Virus record (IMG/VR): IMGVR_UViG_3300041583_000345
Span: 1 to 64,000 of that record
DNA: 64,000 bases
Origin: a virus
Reading direction: 5' to 3' (one strand)
Part shown: one piece after another, positions 16,515 through 24,082 of the stretch
Layout: each line of letters opens with the position of its first letter
Numbering within the stretch: the stretch's first letter is position 1
Made by a program: the position numbers and the translations under genes
Notes under the pieces: model-generated
The model's database searches: none
Told to the model about the DNA's origin: nothing
Seen by the model: the letters and a program-made list of their open reading frames with translations, nothing else

Positions 16515-17639
16515 TTATAAATATGTAATTTTATGCTCGTCTTGGTCTTGTTTAAGTTCTGTCTTACTCACCCATCCTACTGTACCATCAGTAAACTCTA
16601 CTCTACGGTTCTTAGGGGATTTCTGTATAACTCTTTTAATTGTTTTTTTTTCTGGTAATTCATTATCATTTTCATCTGTAATTTTCCATTCTTCATTATT
16701 CTCTAACCCGTCATTAAGAGTTGTATTCCAATCTTGTGTTTCGCTTTGTAAATCATCGTATGAATCCACAGCCTTTTTTATACCCTTCCCTATATCTTCT
16801 ATATCTTCGTCTTCCCCATAAAGAGTCTTCTTAGGCTTTGCTTGATTAAAAGCAAAGTTTGCTGCTATTACTAAAGATATTGCTAATGGGTCGAATACAA
16901 ATATTATTGTAAGCAAAAGGTAGTTTATAATTCTATCCATTGGAATACCTGTTAGTCCTGCTAGGTATTTTAATGGTCCTAGTTCTCCTGAAGTAGAAGA
17001 TTGGGTGTTTAAATTCAAGATTTGTAGTTGATATTTTTGTAGACTATCAGCAGCTACTTCTCTTTTAGATTGTATACTTTTTCTATTTACTTCTTCTGTA
17101 TCGATGCGTTTTTGAGCCATTCTAAGCTCTGTTGTAGATATAGTAGTACGGAAGCCGGACGTTGAGGAGGTATCTCGGACTTGTATTTGACTGCTTTTCG
17201 CAGTTGATAAATTATTAATATTGGTTGAAATACCCTTAAGTTCTTGATCAAACCTTGTAACATCGTTTTCATAGAAATTTTTCTTTTGTTCTAAAAATTC
17301 AATTTTGTTTTCTACAACCGATAACCCTGCATAAGTTTGTTGGTAAGCAGCGCTTAGAAAACCATAGATACCCATGCTGGTAATTAATACTAAAATTACT
17401 GTAGCAATACTCAAATACGCTCTAAGCCACTTATTTAATGTCCCCCAGTATTGGTACAAAAGTGAAGCAATAACTAATTTAGCTACCTCTAAAGATCCTG
17501 CCATTATAATTACCTCTGTGGAGGCGCCTGCAAATAGTTTTGATAGCCCACTCACACTGTAAAATGCTGCAGAACCTGATACTGATAGTGCTGCAAGAGT
17601 GATTATAAGGGGGAGTATATTTCTTCTAAGTTTTTTCAT
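16515..17639 (-). CDS. multi-pass membrane protein with coiled-coil and small C-terminal domain
   Basis: 374 residues. Three hydrophobic segments lie in the first 120 residues (ILPLIITLAALSVSG, VIIMAGSLEVAKLVIASLL, LSIATVILVLITSMGIYG), then a coiled coil (ENKIEFLEQKKNFYENDVTR), another membrane segment near residue 245 (IINYLLLTIIFVFDPLAISL), an acidic linker and a C-terminal RVIQKSPKNRR domain. Similar proteins occur in large marine phages, function unknown. It lies in the lysis region. Confidence 0.75.
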   Translation of the reverse strand: MKKLRRNILPLIITLAALSVSGSAAFYSVSGLSKLFAGASTEVIIMAGSLEVAKLVIASLLYQYWGTLNKWLRAYLSIATVILVLITSMGIYGFLSAAYQQTYAGLSVVENKIEFLEQKKNFYENDVTRFDQELKGISTNINNLSTAKSSQIQVRDTSSTSGFRTTISTTELRMAQKRIDTEEVNRKSIQSKREVAADSLQKYQLQILNLNTQSSTSGELGPLKYLAGLTGIPMDRIINYLLLTIIFVFDPLAISLVIAANFAFNQAKPKKTLYGEDEDIEDIGKGIKKAVDSYDDLQSETQDWNTTLNDGLENNEEWKITDENDNELPEKKTIKRVIQKSPKNRRVEFTDGTVGWVSKTELKQDQDEHKITYL

Positions 17640-17663
17640 TATTATAAAAGGAATGAGCTTAAT

Positions 17664-18299
17664 CTATTTCTTATTAAGGTTAATTTTCCAGTACATTCCA
17701 ACTCCAAGGTAAGGGTTAATTTTTGAGTCTGGAGCTGGTTGAAATCCAAGATTTAACTGGTAGAGGTAATCTTTTTTGGTCTTTAGAATAAGCCCACCAC
17801 TAGCATTATTGAATACATCTGTTTTATTTAGTCCTAGATTAAATCCATAGTATACTTGAGTTTTAGGACTTTCTTTTACTGTAATTGTTTCTTTTACGGA
17901 AGGAATATTCAAATCCCATTCTATTTGCCTACTTACAATTTGATTTTGAGTAATTATGTCTGATATAACCCCTTTTCCGTAGGAACTTACAAGAACGGTA
18001 TCTCTATATTGATATTTAGTGTAAAAATCTTTAAGTATTGCAAGAGTGTCTACATCTGCGGGTACTTTTATAATTTCCTTTTCAACTCTTGTTATCAACT
18101 TTGGTTTATATACGATTGTGGTTTCTTTTACGATTTTAATTACCGTATCTGTTTCTTTTTTTACTAATTCGTACTTTTTACCATTAATATTTACTTTTTC
18201 ACCTACATTATTTCCTTTATTAGAGCAATTTCTAATTAAAAGAAATATACACAGTAGTAGTAGTATTATTGTTTTACTATCAAACTTTGAATTTAACAT
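17664..18299 (-). CDS. membrane-anchored protein, spanin candidate
   Basis: 211 residues. One N-terminal membrane segment (TIILLLLCIFLLIRN) with a Cys directly after it, then an extended region rich in Thr, Val, Ile and Lys and a beta-rich C-terminus (YYGFNLGLNKTDVF, PYLGVGMYWKINL) like an outer-membrane or surface strand. Position and build suit a spanin that links the two membranes at lysis. No family match is evident. Confidence 0.5.
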   Translation of the reverse strand: MLNSKFDSKTIILLLLCIFLLIRNCSNKGNNVGEKVNINGKKYELVKKETDTVIKIVKETTIVYKPKLITRVEKEIIKVPADVDTLAILKDFYTKYQYRDTVLVSSYGKGVISDIITQNQIVSRQIEWDLNIPSVKETITVKESPKTQVYYGFNLGLNKTDVFNNASGGLILKTKKDYLYQLNLGFQPAPDSKINPYLGVGMYWKINLNKK

Positions 18300-18323
18300 A
18301 TATTTTTGAATAAAGTTATATAG

Positions 18324-18335
18324 TTAAAATAAGAA
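18324..18335 (-). promoter_or_regulatory. phage promoter motif (one mismatch)
   Basis: Minus-strand core TTCTTATTTTAA, 24 bases upstream of the ATG at 18299. Confidence 0.5.
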
Positions 18336-18354
18336 ATATTTTTCTAACATACAA

Positions 18355-18450
18355 CTACTCCCTTTTAAAGGTTACCCATAAGTAACAAAATACTAATATT
18401 GATAAACTTACTATTAACCCCTGTATTAATACTATACTAGAATTTTGCAT
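18355..18450 (-). CDS. 31-residue membrane peptide, lysis candidate
   Basis: ATG at 18450, MQNSSIVLIQGLIVSLSILV, then FCYLWVTFKRE. One membrane helix with polar ends. It starts 2 bases after the endolysin stop, which argues it is real. Possible roles: antiholin, small holin or a spanin partner. Confidence 0.6.
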   Translation of the reverse strand: MQNSSIVLIQGLIVSLSILVFCYLWVTFKRE

Positions 18451-18452
18451 TT

Positions 18453-19070
18453 TTATTTTTTTACAAATTCGTAATATTTTTTAGTTTTTACATTTCTATC
18501 GTCTAAACCATTTGTACCTCCATTAATACGCTTAGTTAATTTTAAGATAGAAGCATCATTTATTCCACCATCACAAATAGACCAAAGTTTATTCTTATCA
18601 AAAAAGAACATAGCTGATTCGAATGAAAATTCAGTTGCAACTAAATCGGGGTTAGTCATAATTTCTGGCTTACATAAATAATCAGAGAAAGCTTGGTAGT
18701 TCGCCTTACCTGTTAATTGTAATGCTCCTCTACCTCTAAATTTCCAACCATCACCTGATGCCTCATCTCCATTAGACATACGAGATGCATAAACTCTATT
18801 AGCAATCATCTCTGGTTTTCTAGCATAATGTGTTGCTAGGTCTTCATTTATAAAGTATTTTTTAAATGTACCTAAGAGTCCGGATGCCCCATAATTTAAA
18901 TTCTCTGAGAATAATTTAAAGTTTCCGGTTTCGTGTGCTGTTTGAGCAAAGAAATGTGCTGCTCTTAGCGGAGTTAATTTGTAAAACTCCATAGCTTTAT
19001 TCATTGTACCTGGTCCAAATATTCCGTCAGCAGTTGTTCCAATCTTTCTCTGTAAATTTTTTAAACTCAT
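18453..19070 (-). CDS. GH19 endolysin
   Basis: 205 residues. A short N-terminal stretch (NLQRKIGTTADGIFGPGTMN) is like a peptidoglycan-binding repeat. The rest is a glycoside hydrolase 19 (chitinase/lysozyme) domain: AAHFFAQTAHETGNFKLFSE with the catalytic Glu, then DGWKFRGRGALQLTGKANYQ and LTKRINGGTNGLDDR. It should cleave host peptidoglycan at lysis. It is flanked by holin-like and membrane-peptide genes. Confidence 0.88.
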   Translation of the reverse strand: MSLKNLQRKIGTTADGIFGPGTMNKAMEFYKLTPLRAAHFFAQTAHETGNFKLFSENLNYGASGLLGTFKKYFINEDLATHYARKPEMIANRVYASRMSNGDEASGDGWKFRGRGALQLTGKANYQAFSDYLCKPEIMTNPDLVATEFSFESAMFFFDKNKLWSICDGGINDASILKLTKRINGGTNGLDDRNVKTKKYYEFVKK

Positions 19071-19109
19071 AAACTAATTTTAAGGTTTTGTATATTCTTC
19101 GGACATACT

Positions 19110-19373
19110 TTATTCTTTTTTGCCAAATATCTTTCCTGCTTCAGCAATCCCAAAAGACCCTAAGGTAATAATTACGAATGAATTGTATATCAATTCGTTA
19201 ATTACTAAATCTTTTCCAAATAATCCTGATATTATATCTGCTGTTGCAAATATTACCATTACTGCGAAAGAAGCAAAGCCTACTATGTTCTTTTCGTTAA
19301 GATCATTACTATCTTTAAAAATGTCTTTGAAAGCCATCCAATTTTGTTTTATTTTATTAAACACAAATAACAA
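19110..19373 (-). CDS. holin candidate
   Basis: 87 residues with two membrane helices (IVGFASFAVMVIFATADIIS and YNSFVIITLGSFGIAEAG) and charged ends (DIFKDSNDLNEKN, GKIFGKKE). Size, topology and place directly upstream of the endolysin fit a holin that lets it reach the wall. Confidence 0.65.
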   Translation of the reverse strand: MLFVFNKIKQNWMAFKDIFKDSNDLNEKNIVGFASFAVMVIFATADIISGLFGKDLVINELIYNSFVIITLGSFGIAEAGKIFGKKE

Positions 19374-19586
19374 TTTTAGTGAAACAATACTTTATTATAA
19401 ATAGCAAAGATATTTATCTGCAGTGTATTCTTTCATTAGACATAATGTTCTTTCTTAACTTTCTCTAATGTTTACCCTATAATTGAGTAGGTAATTATCA
19501 TAGAGACATAAAATAATACATATTTCATTAACCTTTTATTTTAACATGACGACATTTTTAAATAGTTTTTATTTTCCGTATATACA

Positions 19587-19612
19587 AAAGGAGGCTCCTA
19601 CACCTCCCTTTG
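19587..19612 (-). terminator. probable Rho-independent terminator
   Basis: On the minus strand GGGAGG and CCTCC form an imperfect GC-rich stem followed by TTTT. It lies 37 bases past the stop of the zinc-ribbon gene at 19649. The 215 bases from there to the holin gene show no convincing gene. Confidence 0.55.
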
Positions 19613-19648
19613 CTACCTACAACGTTTCTTATTTCTAAGTAACGTCTC

Positions 19649-19879
19649 CTATTCTTTATCTAGGTTTTTAATTTCCCGAGGAAGAAACTCTTCATTCACT
19701 GTTCCGCATTTTTTGCAAGCAAATACTGGGATTGGAATGTAGGATGGTTTCCCGGTTCCGGAAATAAGCCCTGATACTTTTCTTAATATAAGTGATTGAT
19801 CAAAGTATACTCCCCCACAATCATCACATGTAACTCCTGAGGTCTGTGTAATGTCGACCTGTGGTTGTTGTACTTGCAT
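19649..19879 (-). CDS. zinc-ribbon hypothetical protein
   Basis: 76 residues from the ATG at 19879 (MQVQQPQVDITQTSG), which lies 1 base after the upstream stop; the longer in-frame ATG at 19927 would overlap that gene. Two Cys pairs, VTCDDCGG and FACKKCGT, form a zinc ribbon around a central hairpin (PSYIPIPV). Function unknown. Confidence 0.7.
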   Translation of the reverse strand: MQVQQPQVDITQTSGVTCDDCGGVYFDQSLILRKVSGLISGTGKPSYIPIPVFACKKCGTVNEEFLPREIKNLDKE

Positions 19880-19880
19880 A

Positions 19881-20204
19881 TTACTGCTGCGCTTTACGGT
19901 TTTTTCTGTAATAGTCTCCGTTAGCACTTGTCTGTAAGGAATTACTAGGTCCGCCTCCTGTGGTGGTTCCTTTAGCTGTTTCTTTTTTAGATCTACCTGG
20001 TTTTTTACGGGTAAGTTTTTTGGGCAGGTCTTCTACCTCTTCTTTAATATCGTCATACTTTTCTTTTACGTCATCTATAACGTCTTCTACTACATCAGGT
20101 ATTCCATCAGAGTCAGTGTCTTTTAAAATTCCTTTTTTTGTAAGAATTGCCCCGGTTACGGCTGCTACTAACAGAACCGCTAATAAGATAAAAATAAATT
20201 TCAT
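19881..20204 (-). CDS. membrane-anchored protein with calcium-loop motif
   Basis: 107 residues. An N-terminal membrane segment (FIFILLAVLLVAAVTGAIL) is followed by DTDSDGIPD, the calcium-binding repeat of thrombospondin type 3, an acidic helix (DVKEKYDDIKEEVEDL) and a basic, low-complexity tail. Its role is unknown; the phage may place it in the inner membrane. Confidence 0.65.
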   Translation of the reverse strand: MKFIFILLAVLLVAAVTGAILTKKGILKDTDSDGIPDVVEDVIDDVKEKYDDIKEEVEDLPKKLTRKKPGRSKKETAKGTTTGGGPSNSLQTSANGDYYRKNRKAQQ

Positions 20205-20235
20205 GTCTTTGTTTGTTTAATTTAATATAAATAGA

Positions 20236-20742
20236 TTAATTAATCGGAATCTTAGCGGGTTTCCAATATATCCCGTATTTTTCTTCTATAAAAAAGTAAA
20301 AGTCAATTAATTCTAACTCGGTATTCATTAGTTCACATTCGTATTGGTCCTTATCTAACTTAAAAGTAGTAAGAAACGCATTTTTGAGTTCCCCTAATTT
20401 AGTAGTCTCATCTTTACCGTAATCCTCCATAAGTCTCTTACGTCTGGATATATCTAGGGAAGTTTCTTCTACGTACCTACCTGGGTCGTTTCTAAGAAGT
20501 CTAAACTTCTCATTAATCCTATGTTCTACTACTTCAGCTTCATACCTATATGAACTATAGTCAAAGTCACCATTAAGTATTCTATCTCTTAAAGGATATC
20601 TACCAGTAAGAGGTTTAGTCTTAGTAGTATAAGATCTCCACCACGTGAATCTACTATAGGGCATCTTATAATAATTCTTCTTAAAGAAACTCTCTAACCA
20701 TTCCATAGAGTGAATCGGGGTATAAGGTAGCGTACTAATCAT
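20236..20742 (-). CDS. hypothetical protein
   Basis: 168 residues, MISTLPYTPIHSMEWLESFF, charged and helical with many Tyr, Arg and Lys. Its N-terminus (YTPIHSMEWLES) is loosely like the start of the acetyltransferase-like gene upstream (YTPIQGIVWI). No domain recognised. A promoter motif lies 4 bases before its ATG. Confidence 0.65.
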   Translation of the reverse strand: MISTLPYTPIHSMEWLESFFKKNYYKMPYSRFTWWRSYTTKTKPLTGRYPLRDRILNGDFDYSSYRYEAEVVEHRINEKFRLLRNDPGRYVEETSLDISRRKRLMEDYGKDETTKLGELKNAFLTTFKLDKDQYECELMNTELELIDFYFFIEEKYGIYWKPAKIPIN

Positions 20743-20744
20743 AC

Positions 20745-21182
20745 TTAAATATACGAAATATCTTTTATAAAGCCAACTTTTTCAAATAGTTTTTGGGCTT
20801 TAATATTCCAGTCATCTGTACATAGAGTAATAGTAGGAAAGTTAATATAGTTTAAACACCCTTTAATAAACTTTTCTCCGTATCCATCAGGTCTTCTAGG
20901 ATTAACAAATAAGTTGTAAAGGTAATTTTTTTCAAACCAAACATGGGCGAGTGGTCCATCTTGATCTACTCCTATAACTAAATCATGGCCTCTTTCTAGT
21001 CTCTCTCTAGCAATATCGAGATCCCACATCTCTGTCCAGTATACGTTACCATTAAATCCATTAATACTAGTTTGAATAGTATTTTCTAACGAACAAAATG
21101 TATGAGGTTGTATCCAAACTATTCCCTGGATAGGAGTATAACTTTGCTTATTAATAAGGGTGTACCAGCTTTTATTCTCCAC
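20745..21182 (-). CDS. GNAT-like acetyltransferase
   Basis: 145 residues. The C-terminal half fits GNAT enzymes: YNLFVNPRRPDGYGEKFIKG is the strand plus acetyl-CoA loop (R-x-x-G-x-G-like), and CTDDWNIKAQKLFEKVGF is the usual terminal helix and strand. Substrate unknown. Overlaps the next gene upstream by 11 bases. Confidence 0.65.
   Translation of the reverse strand: MENKSWYTLINKQSYTPIQGIVWIQPHTFCSLENTIQTSINGFNGNVYWTEMWDLDIARERLERGHDLVIGVDQDGPLAHVWFEKNYLYNLFVNPRRPDGYGEKFIKGCLNYINFPTITLCTDDWNIKAQKLFEKVGFIKDISYI
20746..20757 (-). promoter_or_regulatory. phage promoter motif
   Basis: Minus-strand core TTCGTATATTTA inside the 3' end of the acetyltransferase-like gene, 3 bases upstream of the ATG at 20742. 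Confidence 0.55.
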
Positions 21183-21402
21183 TTTTTAGTATCCTGGCTG
21201 CTTCTTGTATGGCTGCTGCTGGGTATTTTATTAGTATACTGTATGCTATTTTTTTAACTCCTTCGCTCAGTATAACTTTCCTTTGGGAAGTATCCCCTCC
21301 AAAAGGACGTTCGGTTACTGTTTTACCTCTATCAGGAGACTCGAATATCTTTAAAGATTTATCCCCCTGCATTTCATGCCATTTTTTGATTGAATCACTC
21401 AT
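21172..21402 (-). CDS. small hypothetical protein (76 aa)
   Basis: MSDSIKKWHEMQGDKSLKIF, with a basic middle and a helical end (ILIKYPAAAIQEAARILKSG). No domain recognised. Its ATG overlaps the stop of the small gene before it. Confidence 0.6.
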   Translation of the reverse strand: MSDSIKKWHEMQGDKSLKIFESPDRGKTVTERPFGGDTSQRKVILSEGVKKIAYSILIKYPAAAIQEAARILKSGE

Positions 21403-21529
21403 AACTTTTATCTTTATGTTTTAGTTTTCTCCTATATACATTATCATCACCGTGATGTTTCTGTACCATCCTCCGTCTCGAAAGTTGAGCTAATTCCCCC
21501 ATCGAGTATTGTTCCTTTCCTATCTTCAT
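21395..21529 (-). CDS. small basic protein (44 aa)
   Basis: ATG at 21529, MKIGKEQYSMGELAQLSRRR, then VQKHHGDDNVYRRKLKHKDK. Strongly basic. Its stop overlaps the start of the next gene (ATGAGTGA). I prefer this frame to the competing 38-residue ORF at 21447-21563 because of its composition and coupling. Promoter motif 42 bases upstream. Confidence 0.6.
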   Translation of the reverse strand: MKIGKEQYSMGELAQLSRRRMVQKHHGDDNVYRRKLKHKDKSYE

Positions 21530-21570
21530 TCCACGATTCTTCAAAATAAATAAAGTCTGTCATATATTAA

Positions 21571-21582
21571 TAAATATACGAA
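21571..21582 (-). promoter_or_regulatory. phage promoter motif
   Basis: Minus-strand core TTCGTATATTTA, upstream of the small genes at 21395 and 21172. Confidence 0.65.
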
Positions 21583-21616
21583 ATATTTACCAAAGAGGCA
21601 AGATATGGCAATAAAG

Positions 21617-21641
21617 AACCCCTCCGGTTGAGGGAAGGGTT
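21617..21641 (-). terminator. hairpin, possible terminator of the groES-groEL unit
   Basis: On the minus strand AACCC/GGGTT closes an inner CCTC/GAGG stem, followed by CTTTATT. The T run is weak. It lies 63 bases past the histone-like gene and before the next promoter motif. Confidence 0.45.
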
Positions 21642-21703
21642 GTTTAAATTCGCGCGTGGCACCTTCGGTGGAGGAGAAAAATGACCTCCCCCCGCCCATC
21701 GTA

Positions 21704-21871
21704 CTACTTGCTTTCTTCTACTGATGCTTTTCTGTATGCAGTAATAAGTTTCTTTAATTCACCCGCTGCTTTCCTAGCTCTCTGCTGGGATGCTTTTGTA
21801 GTTAAACTGTTGTTTTCTGATAAAACATTAAAGTTTGTTTCAATCGCTTCAAATAATTCATTTTTGTTCAT
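21704..21871 (-). CDS. Bacteroidota histone H1-like protein
   Basis: ATG at 21871, 55 residues: an acidic N-terminal helix (MNKNELFEAIETNFNVLSE) and then a basic helix (KASQQRARKAAGELKKLITA) ending YRKASVEESK. This is the pattern of the short H1-like (Hc1-type) proteins of Bacteroidota, which bind DNA non-specifically. It is 21 bases after groEL, in the same operon. It could help pack or mask phage DNA. Confidence 0.7.
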   Translation of the reverse strand: MNKNELFEAIETNFNVLSENNSLTTKASQQRARKAAGELKKLITAYRKASVEESK

Positions 21872-21892
21872 AATCTTTGTTTTAAAATTTAA

Positions 21893-23533
21893 TTAACCTA
21901 ATAGCATGTTAGGATCTATCCCTCCCATATCATTGTTTTTTTTCTCTTTTCCGTTTGAGACTACTGCCTCAGTTATTAATAACGTTCCTGCAACAGATGC
22001 TGCATTTTCTAATGCTAGTCTAGTTACTTTAGCTGGATCGATAATTCCACTGTTAAACATATCTACTAGTGTTACTGTTCTGGGATTATACCCTTGCCAG
22101 AAGTCGTTTTTCTCTATAATTGCTTCTTCAATATCCCCAATCCTATCATGATCGTATCCTGCATTTTCTAATATCTTATAGAACGGTCTTTCGATAGCGC
22201 TTACTATAATATCATAACCCACTGCTTCATCACCTTCTAAATCTTCAAGTTTTGATACTAACATCTTAGAAGCATTTAATAATGCAATTCCTCCACCGGG
22301 CACAATACCTTCTTCTAAAGCTGCTTTGGTTGCGTGTAAAGCGTCATCTACTCTATCTTTTTTCTCTTTCATCTCTACCTCAGTATGTCCTCCTACATGT
22401 ACAATTGCGACACCTCCAATAAAGGTAGATAATCTCTCCTGTAATTTCTCTTTCTCATAAGGAGATGTTGTTTCATCAATTTGAGTTTTAATTTCTTCTA
22501 CTCTTATATTGATTGCTTCTTCGTCTCCTTTTGCATCGATGATTGTAGTCGTATCTTTTGTGATAGTGATCTTGCCTGCTTTACCTAACCAGTCTGGTTG
22601 AAATTTATCCAGTCTCATTCCTTTTTCAGTTGATATTACTTTTCCACCTGTAAGGGTGGCGATATCTTCTAACATTGCTTTTCTTCTATCCCCAAATTCA
22701 GGAGCTTTTACTACAGCACAATTAAGAATACCTCTCATCTTGTTTACTACTAGGGTAGAGAGTGCCTCTCCGTCTATATCTTCTGCAATAATAAGAAGAG
22801 ACTTAGTTTGTTGTGAAACGCCTTCTAAGACAGGTAGTAACTCTTTGATTTGATTTAGTCGTTTATCTGTGATTAGTATCAACGGATCTTGAAGAACAGC
22901 TGTCATAGTGTTATTATCTGTAACAAAGTACGGAGACTTATAACCCCTGTTGAATTGAACACCCTCAACCGTTTCTAAATACGTTTCTCCTGTTTTTGAT
23001 TCTTCGATTGTGATAACACCATCACGTCCTACTTTATCCATTGCTGTTGCAATTAGCTCACCAACTTCAGTGTCGTTGTTTGCTGATATAGTAGCGACCT
23101 GTTTTAACTGTTCTTCGTCCGTGATCTCTTTAGATTCTCCTTCAAGAAACTCTACAACTTCTTTTACTGCTTTATCAATTCCTCTTTTAATTTCTACTGA
23201 GTTAGATCCTAGTTTGATTCGGTCTAATCCTTCTGATAGAATTGATTGAGCTAGTAGGGTGGAGGTAGTAGTACCATCTCCGGCCTGTTCTCCTGTTTTA
23301 ATTGCTGCTTGTTTCACAATCTGTGCTCCTAAATTTTCTACCTTGTCTTTTAATATAATGGACTTTGCTACAGTCACACCATCTTTAGTAGATACCGGCA
23401 AGCCGTTGTCTTGTTCTATAATAACGTTTCGACCTGAAGGTCCTAATGTAGATGTTACTGCATTTGCTAATTTATCTACTCCGGCTGCAAGTTTATTCCT
23501 TGCTTCTTTTGAAAATGTTATATTCTTACTCAT
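21893..23533 (-). CDS. groEL: GroEL-like chaperonin
   Basis: 546 residues, full length for the family. It starts [20 protein letters not shown] and has [34 protein letters not shown] (ATP site), the catalytic Asp region and [15 protein letters not shown]. It ends [12 protein letters not shown] without the usual GGM tail of bacterial GroEL. It should form the folding chamber with the GroES encoded one base upstream. Phage GroEL usually serves capsid folding. Confidence 0.95.
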   Translation of the reverse strand: MSKNITFSKEARNKLAAGVDKLANAVTSTLGPSGRNVIIEQDNGLPVSTKDGVTVAKSIILKDKVENLGAQIVKQAAIKTGEQAGDGTTTSTLLAQSILSEGLDRIKLGSNSVEIKRGIDKAVKEVVEFLEGESKEITDEEQLKQVATISANNDTEVGELIATAMDKVGRDGVITIEESKTGETYLETVEGVQFNRGYKSPYFVTDNNTMTAVLQDPLILITDKRLNQIKELLPVLEGVSQQTKSLLIIAEDIDGEALSTLVVNKMRGILNCAVVKAPEFGDRRKAMLEDIATLTGGKVISTEKGMRLDKFQPDWLGKAGKITITKDTTTIIDAKGDEEAINIRVEEIKTQIDETTSPYEKEKLQERLSTFIGGVAIVHVGGHTEVEMKEKKDRVDDALHATKAALEEGIVPGGGIALLNASKMLVSKLEDLEGDEAVGYDIIVSAIERPFYKILENAGYDHDRIGDIEEAIIEKNDFWQGYNPRTVTLVDMFNSGIIDPAKVTRLALENAASVAGTLLITEAVVSNGKEKKNNDMGGIDPNMLLG

Positions 23534-23534
23534 A

Positions 23535-23843
23535 TTATGCTTCTTTTATAACTGCTAAAATTTCACGATCTTGTGCGATATAATACTCCTGTCCTTCGAA
23601 GTCAATTCGTAAAGTTCCTAATTTGGGAACAAGTACGATATCTCCTACTTTACAGGACCTAACTGTAATGAGTTTTGAAGGATCTAACTCGGACTGTCTT
23701 CCAGGTCCTACTGCTAGTACTTCGCCCATTTCAGGTTTTTCCTTCCCCATATCCGGGATTACGATATTACCGTACATCTGTTCTCCTTCGTCAATCGGTT
23801 TTAGAAGGATACGGTCATTTGTTGGTTGTAACTTTTTACTCAT
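23535..23843 (-). CDS. groES: GroES-like co-chaperonin
   Basis: 102 residues, usual length. LQPTNDRILLKPIDEGEQMY is the GroES start, the mobile loop follows (YGNIVIPDMGKEKPEMG), then GEVLAVGPGR and VGDIVLVPKLG. It caps the GroEL encoded immediately downstream. Confidence 0.93.
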   Translation of the reverse strand: MSKKLQPTNDRILLKPIDEGEQMYGNIVIPDMGKEKPEMGEVLAVGPGRQSELDPSKLITVRSCKVGDIVLVPKLGTLRIDFEGQEYYIAQDREILAVIKEA

Positions 23844-23845
23844 AA

Positions 23846-24031
23846 TTATTCAAATTCTATATCTGTTATGTCTTTAACAATATAATATTGTCCGTTATTT
23901 TTAAATGATCTATCACAATGTAAATACTCAACCCAAGCTTTTAATCCGTCGATATTTTCATTTACCTGACTCTCTTTAATAGTTCTTATTACTGTGTAAA
24001 GATTTCCGTGTATTTCTATAATCTGATTCAT
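23846..24031 (-). CDS. small hypothetical protein (61 aa)
   Basis: MNQIIEIHGNLYTVIRTIKE, then a short domain ending YYIVKDITDIEFE. Beta-rich, acidic. First gene of the groES-groEL transcript, 2 bases before groES. Function unknown. Confidence 0.6.
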   Translation of the reverse strand: MNQIIEIHGNLYTVIRTIKESQVNENIDGLKAWVEYLHCDRSFKNNGQYYIVKDITDIEFE

Positions 24032-24036
24032 TAGAA

Positions 24037-24048
24037 ATAATATATGAA
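24037..24048 (-). promoter_or_regulatory. phage promoter motif (weak)
   Basis: Minus-strand core TTCATATATTAT, 5 bases upstream of the ATG at 24031; two positions differ from the consensus. It would drive groES, groEL and the histone-like gene. Confidence 0.4.
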
Positions 24049-24082
24049 ATTTATTTCAATAAACAAACTCTTTTATATTTTA

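Noticed and set aside
21447-21563. 38-residue ORF starting MTDFIYFEE
   Set aside because: It overlaps a 44-residue ORF with better composition and translational coupling to the next gene. It remains a weak alternative.
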